Shown piece by piece: positions 45,758-57,203 of a DNA stretch of 64,000 nucleotides. The notes under the pieces are model-generated. The model searched no databases, had not been told where the DNA came from, and saw only the letters and a list, made by a program, of their open reading frames with translations. How positions within the stretch are numbered: position 1 is the first letter of the stretch; each line of letters opens with the position of its first letter. Origin of the DNA: Okapia johnstoni (Eukaryota; Chordata; Mammalia; Artiodactyla; Giraffidae); contig CM044311.1 of assembly GCA_024291935.2 (NCBI GenBank), positions 17,321,001-17,385,000 on the forward strand, read 5' to 3'. The position numbers and the translations under genes are program-made.

Positions 45758-46025
45758 TATGGATCTAACAGAAGCAGAAGATATTAAGAAGAAGTGGCAA
45801 GAATACACAGAAGAAGTGTACAAAAAAGGTCTTCATGACCCAGATAATCACGATGGTGTGATCACTCACCTGGAGCCAGATATCCTGGAATGCGAAGTCA
45901 AGTGGGCTTTAGAAAGCATCACTACGAACAAAGCTAGTGGAGGTGATGGAATTCCAGTTGAGCTATATCAAATCCTGAAAGATGATGCTGTGAAAGTGCT
46001 GCACTCAATATGCCAGCAAATTTAG
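45758..46025 (+). pseudogene. BovB linker/RT N-terminal remnant
   Basis: The frame keeps LTEAEDIKKKWQEYTEEVY, HLEPDILECEVKWALESI and SGGDGIPVELYQILKDDAV. It then stops at an in-frame TAG where the other BovB copies have a Trp codon (IWKTQQW). The residues before 45758 in this ORF are flanking DNA. No catalytic residues lie in this part. Confidence 0.88.
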
Positions 46026-46148
46026 AAAACTCAGCAGTGGACACAGGACTGGAAAAGGTCAGTTTTCATTCCAATCCCAAAGAAAGGCAATGCCAAAGAA
46101 TGCTCAAACTACCACACAATTGCACTCATCTCACATGCTAGTAAAGTA

Positions 46149-46811
46149 ATGCTCAAAATTCTCCAAGCCAGGCTTCAGCAATATGTGAACCATGAACTTC
46201 CAGATGCTCAAGCTGGTTTTAGAAAAGGCAGAGGAACCAGAGATCAAATTGCCAAAATCTGCTGGATCATCGAAAAAGCAAGAGAGTTCCAGAAAAACAT
46301 CTATTTCTTCTTTATTGACTATGCCAAAGCCTTTGACTGTGTGGGTCACAATAAACTGTGGAAAATTCTGAATGAGATGGGAATATCAGACCACCTGACC
46401 TGCCTCTTGAGAAACCTGTATGCAGGTCAGGAAGCAACAGTTAGAACTGGACATGGAACAACAGACTGGTTCCAAATAGGAAAAGGAGTATGTCAAAGCT
46501 GTATATTATCACTCTGCTTATTTAACTTATATGCAGAGTACATCATGAGAAACGCTGGGCTGGATGAAGCACAAGCTGGAATCAAGATTGCCGGGAGAAA
46601 TATCAATAACCTCAGATATGCAGATGACACCACCCTTATGGCAGAAAGTGAAGAAAAATTAAAGAGCCTCTTGATGAAAGTGAAAGAGGAGAGTGAAAAA
46701 GTTGGCTTAAAGCTCAACGTTCAGAAAACTAAGATCATGGCATATGGTCCCATCACTTCATGGGAAATAGGTGGGGAAACAGTGGAAACAGTGTCAGACT
46801 TCATTTTTTGA
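46149..46811 (+). pseudogene. BovB reverse transcriptase remnant
   Basis: 220 codons. Motifs in order: QAGFRKGRGTRDQIAK (about 21-36), motif A FIDYAKAFD (about 55-63), motif B as CQSCILSLCLFN (about 115-126) where other copies read RQGC or CQGC, and motif C YADD (157-160). The catalytic aspartates are intact, but the conserved motif-B Gly is Ser and the Pro is Leu. It ends at a TGA after VSDFIF. It could not form a complete polyprotein. Confidence 0.9.
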
Positions 46812-47413
46812 GCTACAAAATCACTGCTGCTGGTGACTGCAGCCATGAAATTAAAAGACGCTTACTCCTTGGAAGGAAGGTTATGACCAACCTAGATAGC
46901 ATATTTAAAAGCAGAGACATTATTTTGCCAACAAGGTCCGTCTAGTCAAGGCTATAGTTTTTCCAGTGGTAAAGTACGGATGTGGGAGTTGGACTATAGA
47001 GAAAGTTGAGTGCTGAAAAATTGATGCTTTTGGAGTGTGGTGTTGGAGAAGACTCTTGAGAGTCCCTTGGACTGCAAGGACATCCAACCTGTTCATCCTA
47101 AAAGAGATCAATCCTGGGTGTTCATTGGAAGGACTGCTGTTGAAGCTGAAACTCCAATACTTTGGCCACCTCATGAGAAGAGTTGACTCATTGGAAAAGA
47201 CCCTAATGCTGGGAAGGATTGGGGGCAGGAGGAGAAGGGGACCACAGAGGATGAGATGGTTGGATGGCATCACTGACTCAATGGACATGGGTTTGGGTAG
47301 ACTCCGGGAGTTGGTGATGGACAGGGAGGCCTGGCGTGCTGCGATTCTTGGGTTCGCAAAGAGTCGGGCATGACTGAGTGACTGAACTGAACTGAAATGA
47401 TGCATAGAAATGG

Positions 47414-47636
47414 AGTAATAATTTTGGTATAAAAGAAAACCTAATTCAAACTATTTTTCAGCCAGCATTGTATAAAGCAAATGTCTGGAAAGACAAAAGA
47501 TCAGACACAACAAAGAGCAAGCGAAATCATCAAGGTGAAAGAAACCCTACAATGCAGTTCAGAACGACAATCTGTGTGGGATCTTTAAGAGTACCTATTG
47601 ACTCAACAGTGTAAGGTGTTTTTGTCTTTACAACAT
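47414..47636. other. Spacer between inverted BovB copies
   Basis: About 220 bp of unassigned sequence between the 3' ends of the two opposed BovB copies. No gene or repeat recognised. Confidence 0.6.
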
Positions 47637-49206
47637 TCAGTTCAGTTCAGTCTCTTGGTCGTGTCCGACTCTTTGCGACCTCATGAATAGCAGCACGCCA
47701 GGCCTCCCTGTCCAATCAACAAAGCCCAGAGTTTACCCAAACTCATGTCCATTGAGTCGGTGATACCATTCAGCCATCTCACGCTCTGTCATCCCCTTCT
47801 CCTACTGTCCCCAGTCCTTCCCAGCATTAGGGTCTTTTCCAATGAGTTAACTCTTCGCATGAGGTGGCCAAAGTATTGGAGTTTCAGCTTCAACATCAGT
47901 CCTTCCAATGAACACCAAGGACCGATCTCCTTTAGGATGGACTGGTTGGAGCTTCTTGAAGTCCAAGGGACTCTCAAGAGTCTTCTCCAACACCACAGTT
48001 CAAAAGCATCAATTCTTCAGCGCTCGGCTTTCTTCACTGTCCAACTCTCACATCCATACATGACCACTGGAAAAACCATAGCCTTGACTAGACGGACTTT
48101 TGTTGGCAAAGTAATGTCTCTGCTTTTAAATATGCTATCTAGGTTGGTCATAACCTTCCTTCCAAGGAGTAAGCGTCTTTTAATTTCATGGCTGCAATCA
48201 CCATCAGCAGTGATTTTGGAGCCCAAAAATGAAGTCTGACACTGTTTCCACTGTTTCCCCACCTATTTCTCATGAAGTGATGGGACCATATGCCATGATC
48301 TTAGTTTTCTGAACGTTGAGCTTTAAGCCAACTTTTTCACTCTCCTCTTTCACTTTCATCAAGAGGCTCTTTAATTTTTCTTCACTTTCTGCCATAAGGG
48401 TGCTGTCATCTGTATATCTGAGGTTATTGATATTTCTCCTGGCAATCTTGATTCCAGCTTGTGCTTCATCCAGCCCAGCGTTTCTCATGATGTACTCTGC
48501 ATATAAGTTAAATAAGCAGAGTGATAATATACAGCTTTGACATACTCCTTTTCCTATTTGGAACCAGTCTGTTGTTCCAAGTCCAGTTCTAACTGTTGCT
48601 TCCTGGCCTGCATACAGGTTTTTCAATAGGCAGGTCAGGTGGTCTAGTATGCCCATCTTTTTCAGAATTTTCCAGTTTATTGTGATCCACACAGTCAAAG
48701 GCTTTGGCATAGTCAAGAAAGCAGAAATAGATGCTTTTTTGAAACTCTCTTGCTTTTTCGATGATCCAGCAGATTTTGGCAATTTGATCTCTGATTCCTC
48801 TGCCTTTTCTAAAACCAGCTTGAACATCTGGAAGTTCACGGTTCACGTATTACTGAAGCCTGGATTGGAGAATTTTGAGCATTACTTTACTAGCATGTGA
48901 GATGAGTGCAATTGTGCGGTAGTTTGAGCATTCTTTGGCATTGCCTTTCTTTAGGATTGGAATGAAAACTGACCTTTTGCAGTCCTGTGGCCCCTACTGA
49001 GTTTTCCAGATTTTCTGGCATGTTGAGTGCAGCACATTCACAGCATCATCTTTCAGAATTTGAAATAGCTCAACTGGAATTCCATCACATCCCCTTGCTT
49101 TTTTCATAGTGATGTTTTCTAAGGCCCACTTGACTTCACATTCCAGGATGTCTGGCTCTAGGTGAGTGATCACACCATCGTGAGTTCGTGACGTGATTAT
49201 CTGCAT
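47637..49206 (-). mobile_element. BovB, opposed partner of 45758-47399
   Basis: Antisense from cagttcagttcagtctcttg to gagtgatcacaccatcgtga. It covers the RT domain and C-terminus. Frames 48270-48839 and 48589-48846 contain GFRKGRGIRDQIAK, CQSCILSLCLFN and RYTDDSTLMAES. It shares several unusual bases with the sense copy (see findings). The right end has a short scramble (tgagttcgtgacgtgattat). No duplication was identified. Confidence 0.93.
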
Positions 49207-49860
49207 CAGGAATTGTTTTAGTTCTTATTAACTGCTATTGCCATCATTATTTTAAATATATTATGCTAAATAACAGGGTAATTAAATATTTCTCAGTTCT
49301 TCATAGGATGAGAAATAAAATCACCTGTTATAATCAATCACATCTATTGAAAACACTCCATCTACCTACTATTAAAAGGTCTATATTGTTTCAACTATGT
49401 GCAATTGGAAACAACTTTGGATTTCTAAAATTTTTATAAAGATAATTGACTTTTTAACTTCAAAGCAATAAGAAAGACTACAGAAACAATTAGTTGAGAA
49501 GAAAGAAAAATCAAGCCAAGAAAAAGCGTCTCACCTGGGAGATCATTTTGCAGATACCTTGAATAAGGCATCTAATGGACTCAGATAACATTTAATTATG
49601 TTTAACAAGGCATCGGAAAGTGCTTTTCTCTCTTATCCAAAATGCAACCTGATGATCCAAATGATAAGGAAAGATCTACTTTCACCCTCAAAAATGATTT
49701 CTATTACGAGCTATGGTTTATTTTTTAAAGTGATAAAGTGAAAAATATTAACCAACCTGAAATAATTTAGCCCTCACAATAATTTATAATTTAATATTTT
49801 TTATACAGGGAAAATAATATTTAATTTTCATTATATATTATGCATTTTATATACATGTAT
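49207..49860. other. Unassigned AT-rich DNA
   Basis: No element recognised. The end, 49800-49866, is a TA/ATAC-rich stretch next to a SINE. Confidence 0.4.
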
Positions 49861-49868
49861 ATACATAT

Positions 49869-50091
49869 GGCTTTCCAGGTGGCACTAGTGGCAAAGAACC
49901 AGCCTGCCAGTGCAGGAGACATAAGAGACATGGGTTCAATCCCTGAGTTGGGAAGTTCCCTTGGAGAAGGAACGGCAACCCACCCCAATGTTCTTGCCTG
50001 GGGAATCCCATGGAGATAGAAGCCTGGCAGGCTACACTCGATAGAGTTACAAAGAGTCTGACATGACTGAAGAGACTTAGTACACACACCC
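49869..50091 (+). mobile_element. Bov-tA SINE
   Basis: Sense: gctttccaggtggcactagt to gaagagacttagtacacaca. atacatat at 49861-49868 and 50092-50099 is a likely duplication. Confidence 0.92.
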
Positions 50092-50244
50092 ATACATATT
50101 AAACAACTCTGACAAAACTGAGAATCAGAAATTTTAAGAATTTCACACAACTAGAAAGCTCAAGAGCTAGGATTAATCTGACTCACTAGAAAGACTCTGC
50201 TCTTATATGTTACATTATTGAAAAATAACAGGACATAAGACAGG

Positions 50245-50714
50245 ATTTTTGTTGTTGTTCAGTTGCTAAGTTGTATTCTACTCTGCAACTGCATGGACTG
50301 CAGCACTCCAGCCTCCCCTGTCCTTCACTATCACCCAGAGTTTGCTCATGTTCATATCCATTGTGTGGTGATGCAATCCAGCCATCTCATCTTCTGCTTC
50401 CCCTTTCTCCTTTTGCTTTCAGTCTTTCCCAGCCCCAGGGTCTTTTCTGATGAGTTGGCTCTTCTCATCAGTTGGCCAAAGTGTTGGAGCTTCACCTTCA
50501 GCAACAGTCCATCTACTGAATGTTCAGGGTTTATTTCCGTTATAATCGACTGCTTTGATCTCCTTGCTGTCCAAGGGACTGAAGAGTCTTCTCCAACACT
50601 GTAGTTCAAAACCGTCTATTCTTCTGTGCTCAGCCTTCTTTGTGGCCCAACTCTCACATTCACACATGACTACAGGAAAAACCATAGTTTTGACTATATG
50701 GACATTTGTCAGCA
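50245..50714 (-). mobile_element. BovB 3' end, (CAA)-tailed, diverged
   Basis: Antisense from gttgttgttcagttgctaag to gactatatggacatttgtca. aagacagg at 50237-50244 and 50715-50722 flanks it. Noticeably older than the CTGAA-tailed copies. Confidence 0.9.
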
Positions 50715-50722
50715 AAGACAGG

Positions 50723-51209
50723 GTATATACATAAAATATTTTATTCACTTAAAACTATGATGAATTAGATTATTAAATCATGCACATATCTTTTTAATTT
50801 TCTGTATGATGAAACAGAAATTGACATTTATCTTGTCTTTGTAATATCAAAACAGACTGTTCAGAATTATCAAAAAATACAATTGAAATATTGCTTTCCT
50901 ATCCAACTACCTATCTGTGTGAGGCTGACTTTTCTTCATATATTTTAATAAAAGCAATATATTAACAAATGAATACAAAAGCAGATAGAAGATTCCTGTC
51001 CTCTCCTATTGAATACATTAAACAGATTTGCAAGTATGTAATATGTCAGTCTTCTCATAATTTACTTTTTTGAAGAATAACTAGTATTTTTCATGAAAAA
51101 ACATAATTTAATTTAATATACAATAGATTCATTAAAATTAGTTTTTAAATGTTAATTTAGAGGTATTTTTTAAGCTTTTCACCTTTTTCTTTCTTTTCTC
51201 TTATTCTAG
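50723..51209. other. Unassigned AT-rich DNA
   Basis: No element recognised. Confidence 0.4.
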
Positions 51210-51265
51210 TTTTATTGAAATAAAATTGATGTACAAGACTGTATAAGTTAAACTTTCTATTTTTA
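51210..51265 (-). mobile_element. L1 3' terminus piece
   Basis: gttttattgaaataaaattg and atgtacaagactgtataagt match the first bases of an antisense L1 3' end. Colinear with the L1 pieces at 51612 and 52525, implying one L1 separated by about 350 bp of other sequence. Confidence 0.55.
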
Positions 51266-51399
51266 ATTTCTAATGCAGAGAACATTGATAGAAATAAATA
51301 AAAGCATTATAACATCCTCAATGATTTTAAAGAATGTAAAAGGACAGTGTTTTTGTGATAACTAATTAAGGTAAAATGCTTTTACCCTCAAATCCAAAC

Positions 51400-51555
51400 A
51401 ATTACATGGTAAATACGTGTAAAGTGTTATTAGGAAGTAGCTTTGACCTGTCTTTTGCAAATGAGGAAATTCAGGTGAAATGGGGTAAACCTTTCAAGGG
51501 AGACATACCTACTGGCTGATTAATCTTTTAGTATCTCAAGTCTGAAACAAAGCTA
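51400..51555 (-). repeat. MIR-like remnant
   Basis: tttgcaaatgaggaaattca, then caggtgaaatggggtaaacc and gctgattaatcttttag. Approximates the antisense MIR core. Confidence 0.45.
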
Positions 51556-51611
51556 ATACTTTTTTCCTTCACCAAGAGTTAAGTGAGTATACATGTATAG
51601 GATAGGACAAA

Positions 51612-51685
51612 ATAATTGAAAGATATTTAGTATAGCTTTCTGTCCTATGTAGTGAGTCCTTGTTGGTTATCTATTTTATGTATAG
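51612..51685 (-). mobile_element. L1 3' end, left piece
   Basis: gctttctgtcctatgtagtg and gtccttgttggttatctatt then tatgtatagtag. The antisense L1 3' end continues at 52525 after a BovB insertion. Confidence 0.85.
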
Positions 51686-52524
51686 TAGAAGAAACACAAG
51701 CTGGAATCAAGATTTCTGGGAGAAACATCAATAACCTCAGATATGCAGATGACACCATCCTTATGGCAGAAAGTGAAGGAGAACTAAAGAGTCTCTTGAT
51801 GAAAGTGAAAGAGGAGAGTGAAAAAGTTGGCTTGAAGCTCAACATTCAGAAAACTAAGATCATGGCATCCGGTCCCATCACTTCATGGGAGATAGATGGG
51901 GAAACAGTGGAAACAGTGTCAGACTTTATTTTGGGGGGCTCAAAATCACTGCTGATGGTGACTGCAGCTATGAAATTAAAAGACGCCTACTCCTTGGAAG
52001 GAAAGTTATGACCAACCTAGACAGCATATTAAAAAGCAGAGACATTACTTTGCCACCAAAGGTCCATCTAGTCAAGGCTATGGTTTTTCCAGTAGTCATG
52101 TGTGGATGTGAGAGTTGGACGGTGAAGAAAGCCGAGCGCTGAAGAATTGATGCTTTTGAACTGTGGTGTTGGAGAAGACTCTTGAGAGTCCCTTGAACTG
52201 CAGGAAGATCCAACCAGTCCATCCTAAAGGAGATCAGTCCTGGTTGTTCATTGGAAGGACTGATGTTGAAGCTAAAACTCCAATACTTTGGCCACCTGAT
52301 GCGAAGAGCTGATTCATTGGAAAAGACCCTGATGCTGGGAAAGATTGAGGGTAGGAGAAGAAGGGGACGACAGAGGATGAGATGGATGGATGGCACCACC
52401 AACTCGATGGACATGGGTTTGGGTAGACTCCGGGAGTTGGTGATGGACAGGGAGGCCTGGCATGCTGCTATTCATGGGGTCACAAAGAGTCAGACACGAC
52501 TGAGCAACTGAACTGAACTGAACT
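51686..52524 (+). mobile_element. BovB 3' quarter inserted in L1
   Basis: Sense from gaaacacaagctggaatcaa to the (CTGAA)3 tail. Frames 51652-52011, 51885-52142 and 52251-52511 preserve NINNLRYADDTILMAESEGEL (motif C), SEKVGLKLNIQKTKIMASGP and [20 protein letters not shown]. Sequence is close to other young copies. No target-site duplication is seen at the L1 junctions. Confidence 0.94.
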
Positions 52525-52660
52525 GAGTGTGTGTGTATTAATCCCAACTTCTAATTTATCCCTCTCCGACCCTTTCCCCTTTGGTAACCCTAAATTTGTT
52601 TTCTACTTCTGTGAGTCAATTTCTGTTTTGTAAATAAGTTCATTTATTTCATTTTTTTCT
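52525..52660 (-). mobile_element. L1 3' end, right piece
   Basis: tgtgtgtgtattaatcccaa, tttatccctctccgaccctt, cccctttggtaaccctaaat, ttctgttttgtaaataagtt. It continues the L1 of 51612-51685. Confidence 0.88.
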
Positions 52661-53765
52661 CAGACCTTGTTTTTATCCAAAGTGAACTGTGATCTGACCA
52701 GCTGGCAGCCACCTCCTCATGTACAGCTCTCAAATTCATCAGCATAGTTGAGAGGTTATCATCTGCAGCTGCAAAGGAAGACTTTGAAACACTGAAATCT
52801 AATAAATAACATTTGAACTTTGTAAAGAATTATGAAATATATCTGTGGCAAAATCACACAGAAGAATATTCACAATTGCTTACGTTTTTGAAACAAACTT
52901 GTCAAATTTTAAGCCATCTGTGAACATGACCTTGATTTGAACAGTTCTGAAATTTCTTAAATAATGTAGAAATTTTTATCCATTCAGGAGATCACAATCA
53001 TAAAATTGGGGGGAGGGAGTCTTTTATTACTGGAATTGTAATAAAAATAAGCAATAAAATACATAATAAAAATAGCAAGAATAATGTGGAGACTAAACTG
53101 GACCAAAGTTAATGTCTACAAATAAATACAGAATTATTAATTTCAAAGACCCCAATTCTAAGTGCTTATTGGAAAACTTTAACTATATGTGAGATTGCAA
53201 AAGTGCAAGGGAAGTCCTTGAATTCTTTACACATCTGTAAATGTTAAATATCTTACTATTCAAATGTAAAATGTGTATACTACTTGACCCGGTACTTTCA
53301 TTTTGGATATTTATCTTAAACAATAATTGAACAGGTGCATTAAAATTGGTTAACTATCTATATCTATAGTTATATAGATTAAATATATATATAGGTTACC
53401 TAATAAAGTATATAATAATAAAATATAATACATATAACACATATAATATATATAATAAATAAATATATAATATATAATATAAAATAAATATATAGGTTAA
53501 ATATCTACAGTTGATAGATCAATTATACTATTAAAATCTAAAATATAGAGATCAGAAAGAGAAGATAAGCCAATTTATCTATTATAGTCATAGAAAAATA
53601 AGAAAATCAATGTGTTCTTAAAGTCAAAAGAAGACCCAGTTTCAGGATAAGTGCCAAGAACTCAGATAATGTGCAAACATTTCTTTACAGAAACTTTGAC
53701 ATGTTGAAGTTCGTTATAGTCATCTTTTTGTTCATATTTCAATATTAAGTTATTTTTTCAACTCT
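52661..53765. other. Unassigned AT-rich DNA
   Basis: Includes an AT low-complexity block at 53360-53510 made of TATA and AATA words. Otherwise no element is recognised. Confidence 0.45.
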
Positions 53766-54045
53766 CCCAGGTTTTTCCAGTATTCATGTGTGAATGTGAG
53801 AGTTGGACCATAAAGAAAGCTGAGTGCCGAAGAATCGAAGCTTTTGAACTGTGGTGTTGGAGAAGACTCTTGAGAATCCCTTGGACTGCAAGATCAAACC
53901 AGTCAATCCTAAAGGAAATCAGTCCTGAATATTCATGGAAGAACTGATGCTGAAGCTGAAGCTCCAATACTTTGGCCACCTAATGCGAAGAGCCAACTCG
54001 TTAGAAAAGGCCTCAACACTTAGAAAAATGGCTGGCAGCCAAGAG
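53766..54045 (+). mobile_element. BovB internal fragment, sense
   Basis: ggtttttccagtattcatgt to aatactttggccacctaatg and agccaactcgttagaaaagg. It stops before the BovB 3' end, so it is truncated at both ends, unlike ordinary 5'-truncated inserts. Confidence 0.88.
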
Positions 54046-54058
54046 CTGCTCAATGAAT

Positions 54059-54352
54059 TGTTGTTCTTCAATAGCTAAGTCAAGTCTGACTCTTTGCAGC
54101 CCTGTGAACTGCAGCATGCCAGACTCCCCAGTCCTCCACCATCTCTTGGATTTTGCTCAAATTCATGTCCATTGAGTCAGTGATGCTATCCAACCATCTC
54201 ATCCTCTGCCACCCCTTTCTCCTTTGCCTTCAATATTTCCCAGCATCAGGGTCTTTTCAAGTGAGTTGTCTCTTCCCATCAGGTAACCAAAGTATTGGAG
54301 CCTCAGCTTCAGCATCAGTTCCTCCAGCCAATATCCAGTGTTGATTTCCTTG
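54059..54352 (-). mobile_element. BovB 3' end, antisense, with TSD
   Basis: gttcttcaatagctaagtca to gccaatatccagtgttgatt. caatgaat at 54051-54058 and 54353-54360 is the likely duplication. It lies 14 bp from the sense fragment, in the opposite orientation. Confidence 0.9.
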
Positions 54353-54514
54353 CAATGAATATCTGCTAAATAAACAAATGATTACAGATTTCTAGCTAAA
54401 GTCTCTACTGGTCAATTTTAATTTGCTTTCATCTGCTGCAGACCTTGTTCCAGATCTAGAATAAAGTCACCCTCTGGACTGAAAGATAGCCTTAGACTTC
54501 CTTTTCTTTCTTTG

Positions 54515-54735
54515 AAAGTGAAAATGTTAGTCGCTCAGTTGTGACTGACTCTTTACGACTCCATGGACTGCAGCCTGCCAGACTCCTCTGTCCACAGGAT
54601 TTTCCAGACAAGAATACTGGAGGGGGTTGCCATTCCCTTCTCCAAGGGATCTTCACAACCCAGGGACTGAACCTGCATCTCTGGTGTCTCCTGCATTGGC
54701 AGGCAGATTCTTTATGGTCTGAGGCATCAGGGAAG
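54515..54735 (-). mobile_element. Bov-tA SINE with TSD
   Basis: Antisense. Perfect 12-bp duplication tttctttctttg at 54503-54514 and 54736-54747. Confidence 0.95.
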
Positions 54736-54747
54736 TTTCTTTCTTTG

Positions 54748-54929
54748 TAAAATTACATTTAAAATTCTTGCCCTAGGCATTCTACTCACTCCATACCAAA
54801 CTATGTCTATTTGATCCAAGATCAAACAGCCCTCCCCTCCCCACATACAGCACTAATGACCCATCTTTCCTTCCCTCTTACTGCTGCCATGAGCCCTGGC
54901 AACAGGAAGGCAGTGTATACATGGTAACA
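54748..54929. other. Unassigned DNA, C-rich
   Basis: Short C/T-rich non-repeat stretch before the MIR. Confidence 0.4.
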
Positions 54930-55075
54930 AAGATTGACTCTGCTAAGTTTTAGTTTCTGCATCTGTAGATACAGATAGTAAAATTGCCCTTCTCATAAGG
55001 TTTTCATGAGAACTAAATGTCATAATGCAGGTAAAGCACTAAGGAGAGCTCTTTTACCATTGCTGAAAAAACAGT
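54930..55075 (+). repeat. MIR SINE
   Basis: tctgctaagttttagtttct, gcatctgtagatacagatag, ggttttcatgagaactaaat, aatgcaggtaaagcactaag. These match the sense MIR core and 3' part in order. Confidence 0.8.
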
Positions 55076-56984
55076 AATTTGCATACATAAAGAAACCAAA
55101 ATTCTTTCAAGCTTTTGTCTCTACCTAAATTTTTTTAAATGGATTGTATTTACTAAGAATGTTACACTGAACCATTTAAAAGAAAAATGTTGCTTAGTAA
55201 GGTTAGGGTAGCTCACAATACCTATCTCCTTACCTCATTATTATCTTGATAAAATGCTTGCCAATGTAAAATCATGGCAAAGCTATTTCATGGGTGTGAA
55301 CCATGAGAAAACTACTTCAACATCAATTTTTTTGGCTTGGTTATTTTCACAGGTCATTTTTTTGTGGGTTTCAAAATCCAGTGATAGTTCCACTGAATAA
55401 TCTGGCCTCCTGAGTAATCATGTATTTTTGGAAGACCATCAAACTATTGATATTTTTACCAAAAAGAGATCTGTATGATCGGTTTGAAATTTCCTTTGGT
55501 TTTGAGGTCCTCTAGCACACAGTGTTTCTTTTACTTATTTTACCTAGTAGGCACCTATAAAAGATTTTAAAGGAAAATGCATACATTACAGATAAATAAT
55601 AGAACTCTTTTTCCAAATCCTTTTAACTTGAAAATGATATTTTGCTTTAATGCCGAGAAAAAAGTTCTAAGCAATAATAAAACTCAGGTTATTTTTAATG
55701 TGAATTCCATTCAGTGCTAACAGGGTACTGATTAAAATTTATATAGTGTTGGCAAAATGAATGATTTTCCACTCTACAGGTTTAGGAGGAAGCAGAAGTC
55801 ATTTCTTACATTCATATTATGGGAAACTCTATTTTTGCAGCATTAATACCCTTTCAATGCCAATATCCTTAAATATTCAAACTTCCTATATAAAGTAAAG
55901 TTGTCACATACATGCTAGGAATTCATTTGCAATTTTAAATATGAGTGCCTCATAGAGTTAAATATTTTCAAGGAAAATGATAACACACAAATTTTTCCAA
56001 AGGCTAATTAAGTGCAGAATATTTGGACAGGAAGATTCAACATCATACTGAATGCAGCATGTTCCTCCAAGAAAATAAAAATTTTATTTGCCTAAAGTAT
56101 TAAAATAAACATTTTTTACTTCTAGCTATTCGTTAAAATAAAATAAACTGCATTTTCATAATAAAGTTGCATTTTACAGCTGATATTTATTTAGAAAACC
56201 AGATCAGCTCAGGACTTCTATCATATTTTTTTTGGTGCTGAATATGATATGTATACCCACTACCTACACACTACTTCCTCACTTGGTTCTTCTAACACAA
56301 AGCATCTGATAAAACAATAAATGCCCCTGCCTTGCCCTGCCCTAGTGAGTTCAAGTCAGATGTTCAACATTGTTCTAACATGGTGTTTTGTTTTTTGAGG
56401 TTTAATTTCAGTTCAGTTCCACTTTTTTTAGAATAGCAATGGTGCAACTTAGTATTACAACAACACAAAAAATCTCAGCCACATGGTAAAACCTGATCCA
56501 AAAACAAATGAGTAACATCAAAACCAGGCCAAAAATCATATCCAAAGAACTTAAAAAAGAGAGAAGAAGAAAGAAAGAAATCTAGCAACTTCTACACTGG
56601 TTGGGTTCATAAACACAAATTTAGGATGGAGAAAGTCATTATTTTATTAACTCTGCTTAAATACTGAAATTTAGAGACGAAGGTAAGCTTTCTTTCCTGA
56701 TAGGAATAGCAGAGAACTTTTAAACTATAGGGCTATATTTTGCTACTTAGTGGTCTTTAAAAATAAGTCCTCTTGAAAGTATACTAACTCATACTAACAG
56801 TCAAGTAGCTTTCGGTTTACTTAAATCTTTTCCATCAGTTTTTGCCCTAATAAAACCTAATGAATAACCTCTCTCCATTTTCACATCACCTGCTTCCCTA
56901 AGTCATATAAAGATGGAACTGAAGCTAACCTTTGTAGATGAAACCACCGACATTTTTTTTTTCCAGATAGAATATGCTTGTGTG
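55076..56984. other. Unassigned AT-rich DNA, about 1.9 kb
   Basis: The longest stretch without ruminant retroelements. It is low-GC throughout. A GGTTTAATTTCAGTTCAGTTCC word at 56400 recalls a SINE tail but has no body. No ORF over 60 codons of interest. Confidence 0.45.
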
Positions 56985-57203
56985 GAGGTGCTATTTAGTC
57001 CTGTCTGACTTTTGTGATCCCATGGACTGTAGCCTGCCAGGCTCCTCTGTCCATGGGATTTCCTAGGCAAAAATATTGGAGTTGGCTGCCATTTCCTTCT
57101 CCAAGGATCTTCACAACCCAGAGATCAAATCCACATCTCCTGTGTTACAGGTGGCCTCCTGCCTTGTAGGTGGATTTTTTACCTAGGAGACACCACGGAT
57201 TTC
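56985..57203 (-). mobile_element. Bov-tA SINE
   Basis: Antisense: gaggtgctatttagtcctgt body to gtaggtggattttttaccta head complement. Contains a short internal duplication (ttacaggtggcctcctgcct). Confidence 0.88.

Larger units (their letters stand above)
45758..47399 (+). mobile_element. BovB, RT-containing 1.64-kb copy with TSD
   Basis: Sense from the EN-RT linker to the CTGAA tail (actgaactgaactga). A perfect 14-bp duplication atgcatagaaatgg at 45744-45757 and 47400-47413 marks a comparatively recent insertion. The reading frame is broken by a nonsense TAG at about 46023-46025 (tggaaaactcag-type context) and later frameshifts. Confidence 0.95.

Noticed and set aside
46920..47405. 161-codon minus-strand ORF
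   Set aside because: Antisense of a BovB C-terminal region. Similar antisense frames recur at every BovB copy.
45758..49206. Recent inverted duplication of one BovB
   Set aside because: The arms share rare bases but also differ at many sites and have different ends, so separate insertions are favoured.
56400..56430. SINE-like word ttcagttcagttcc
   Set aside because: No Bov-A or BovB body follows, so it is a coincidental tail-like motif.
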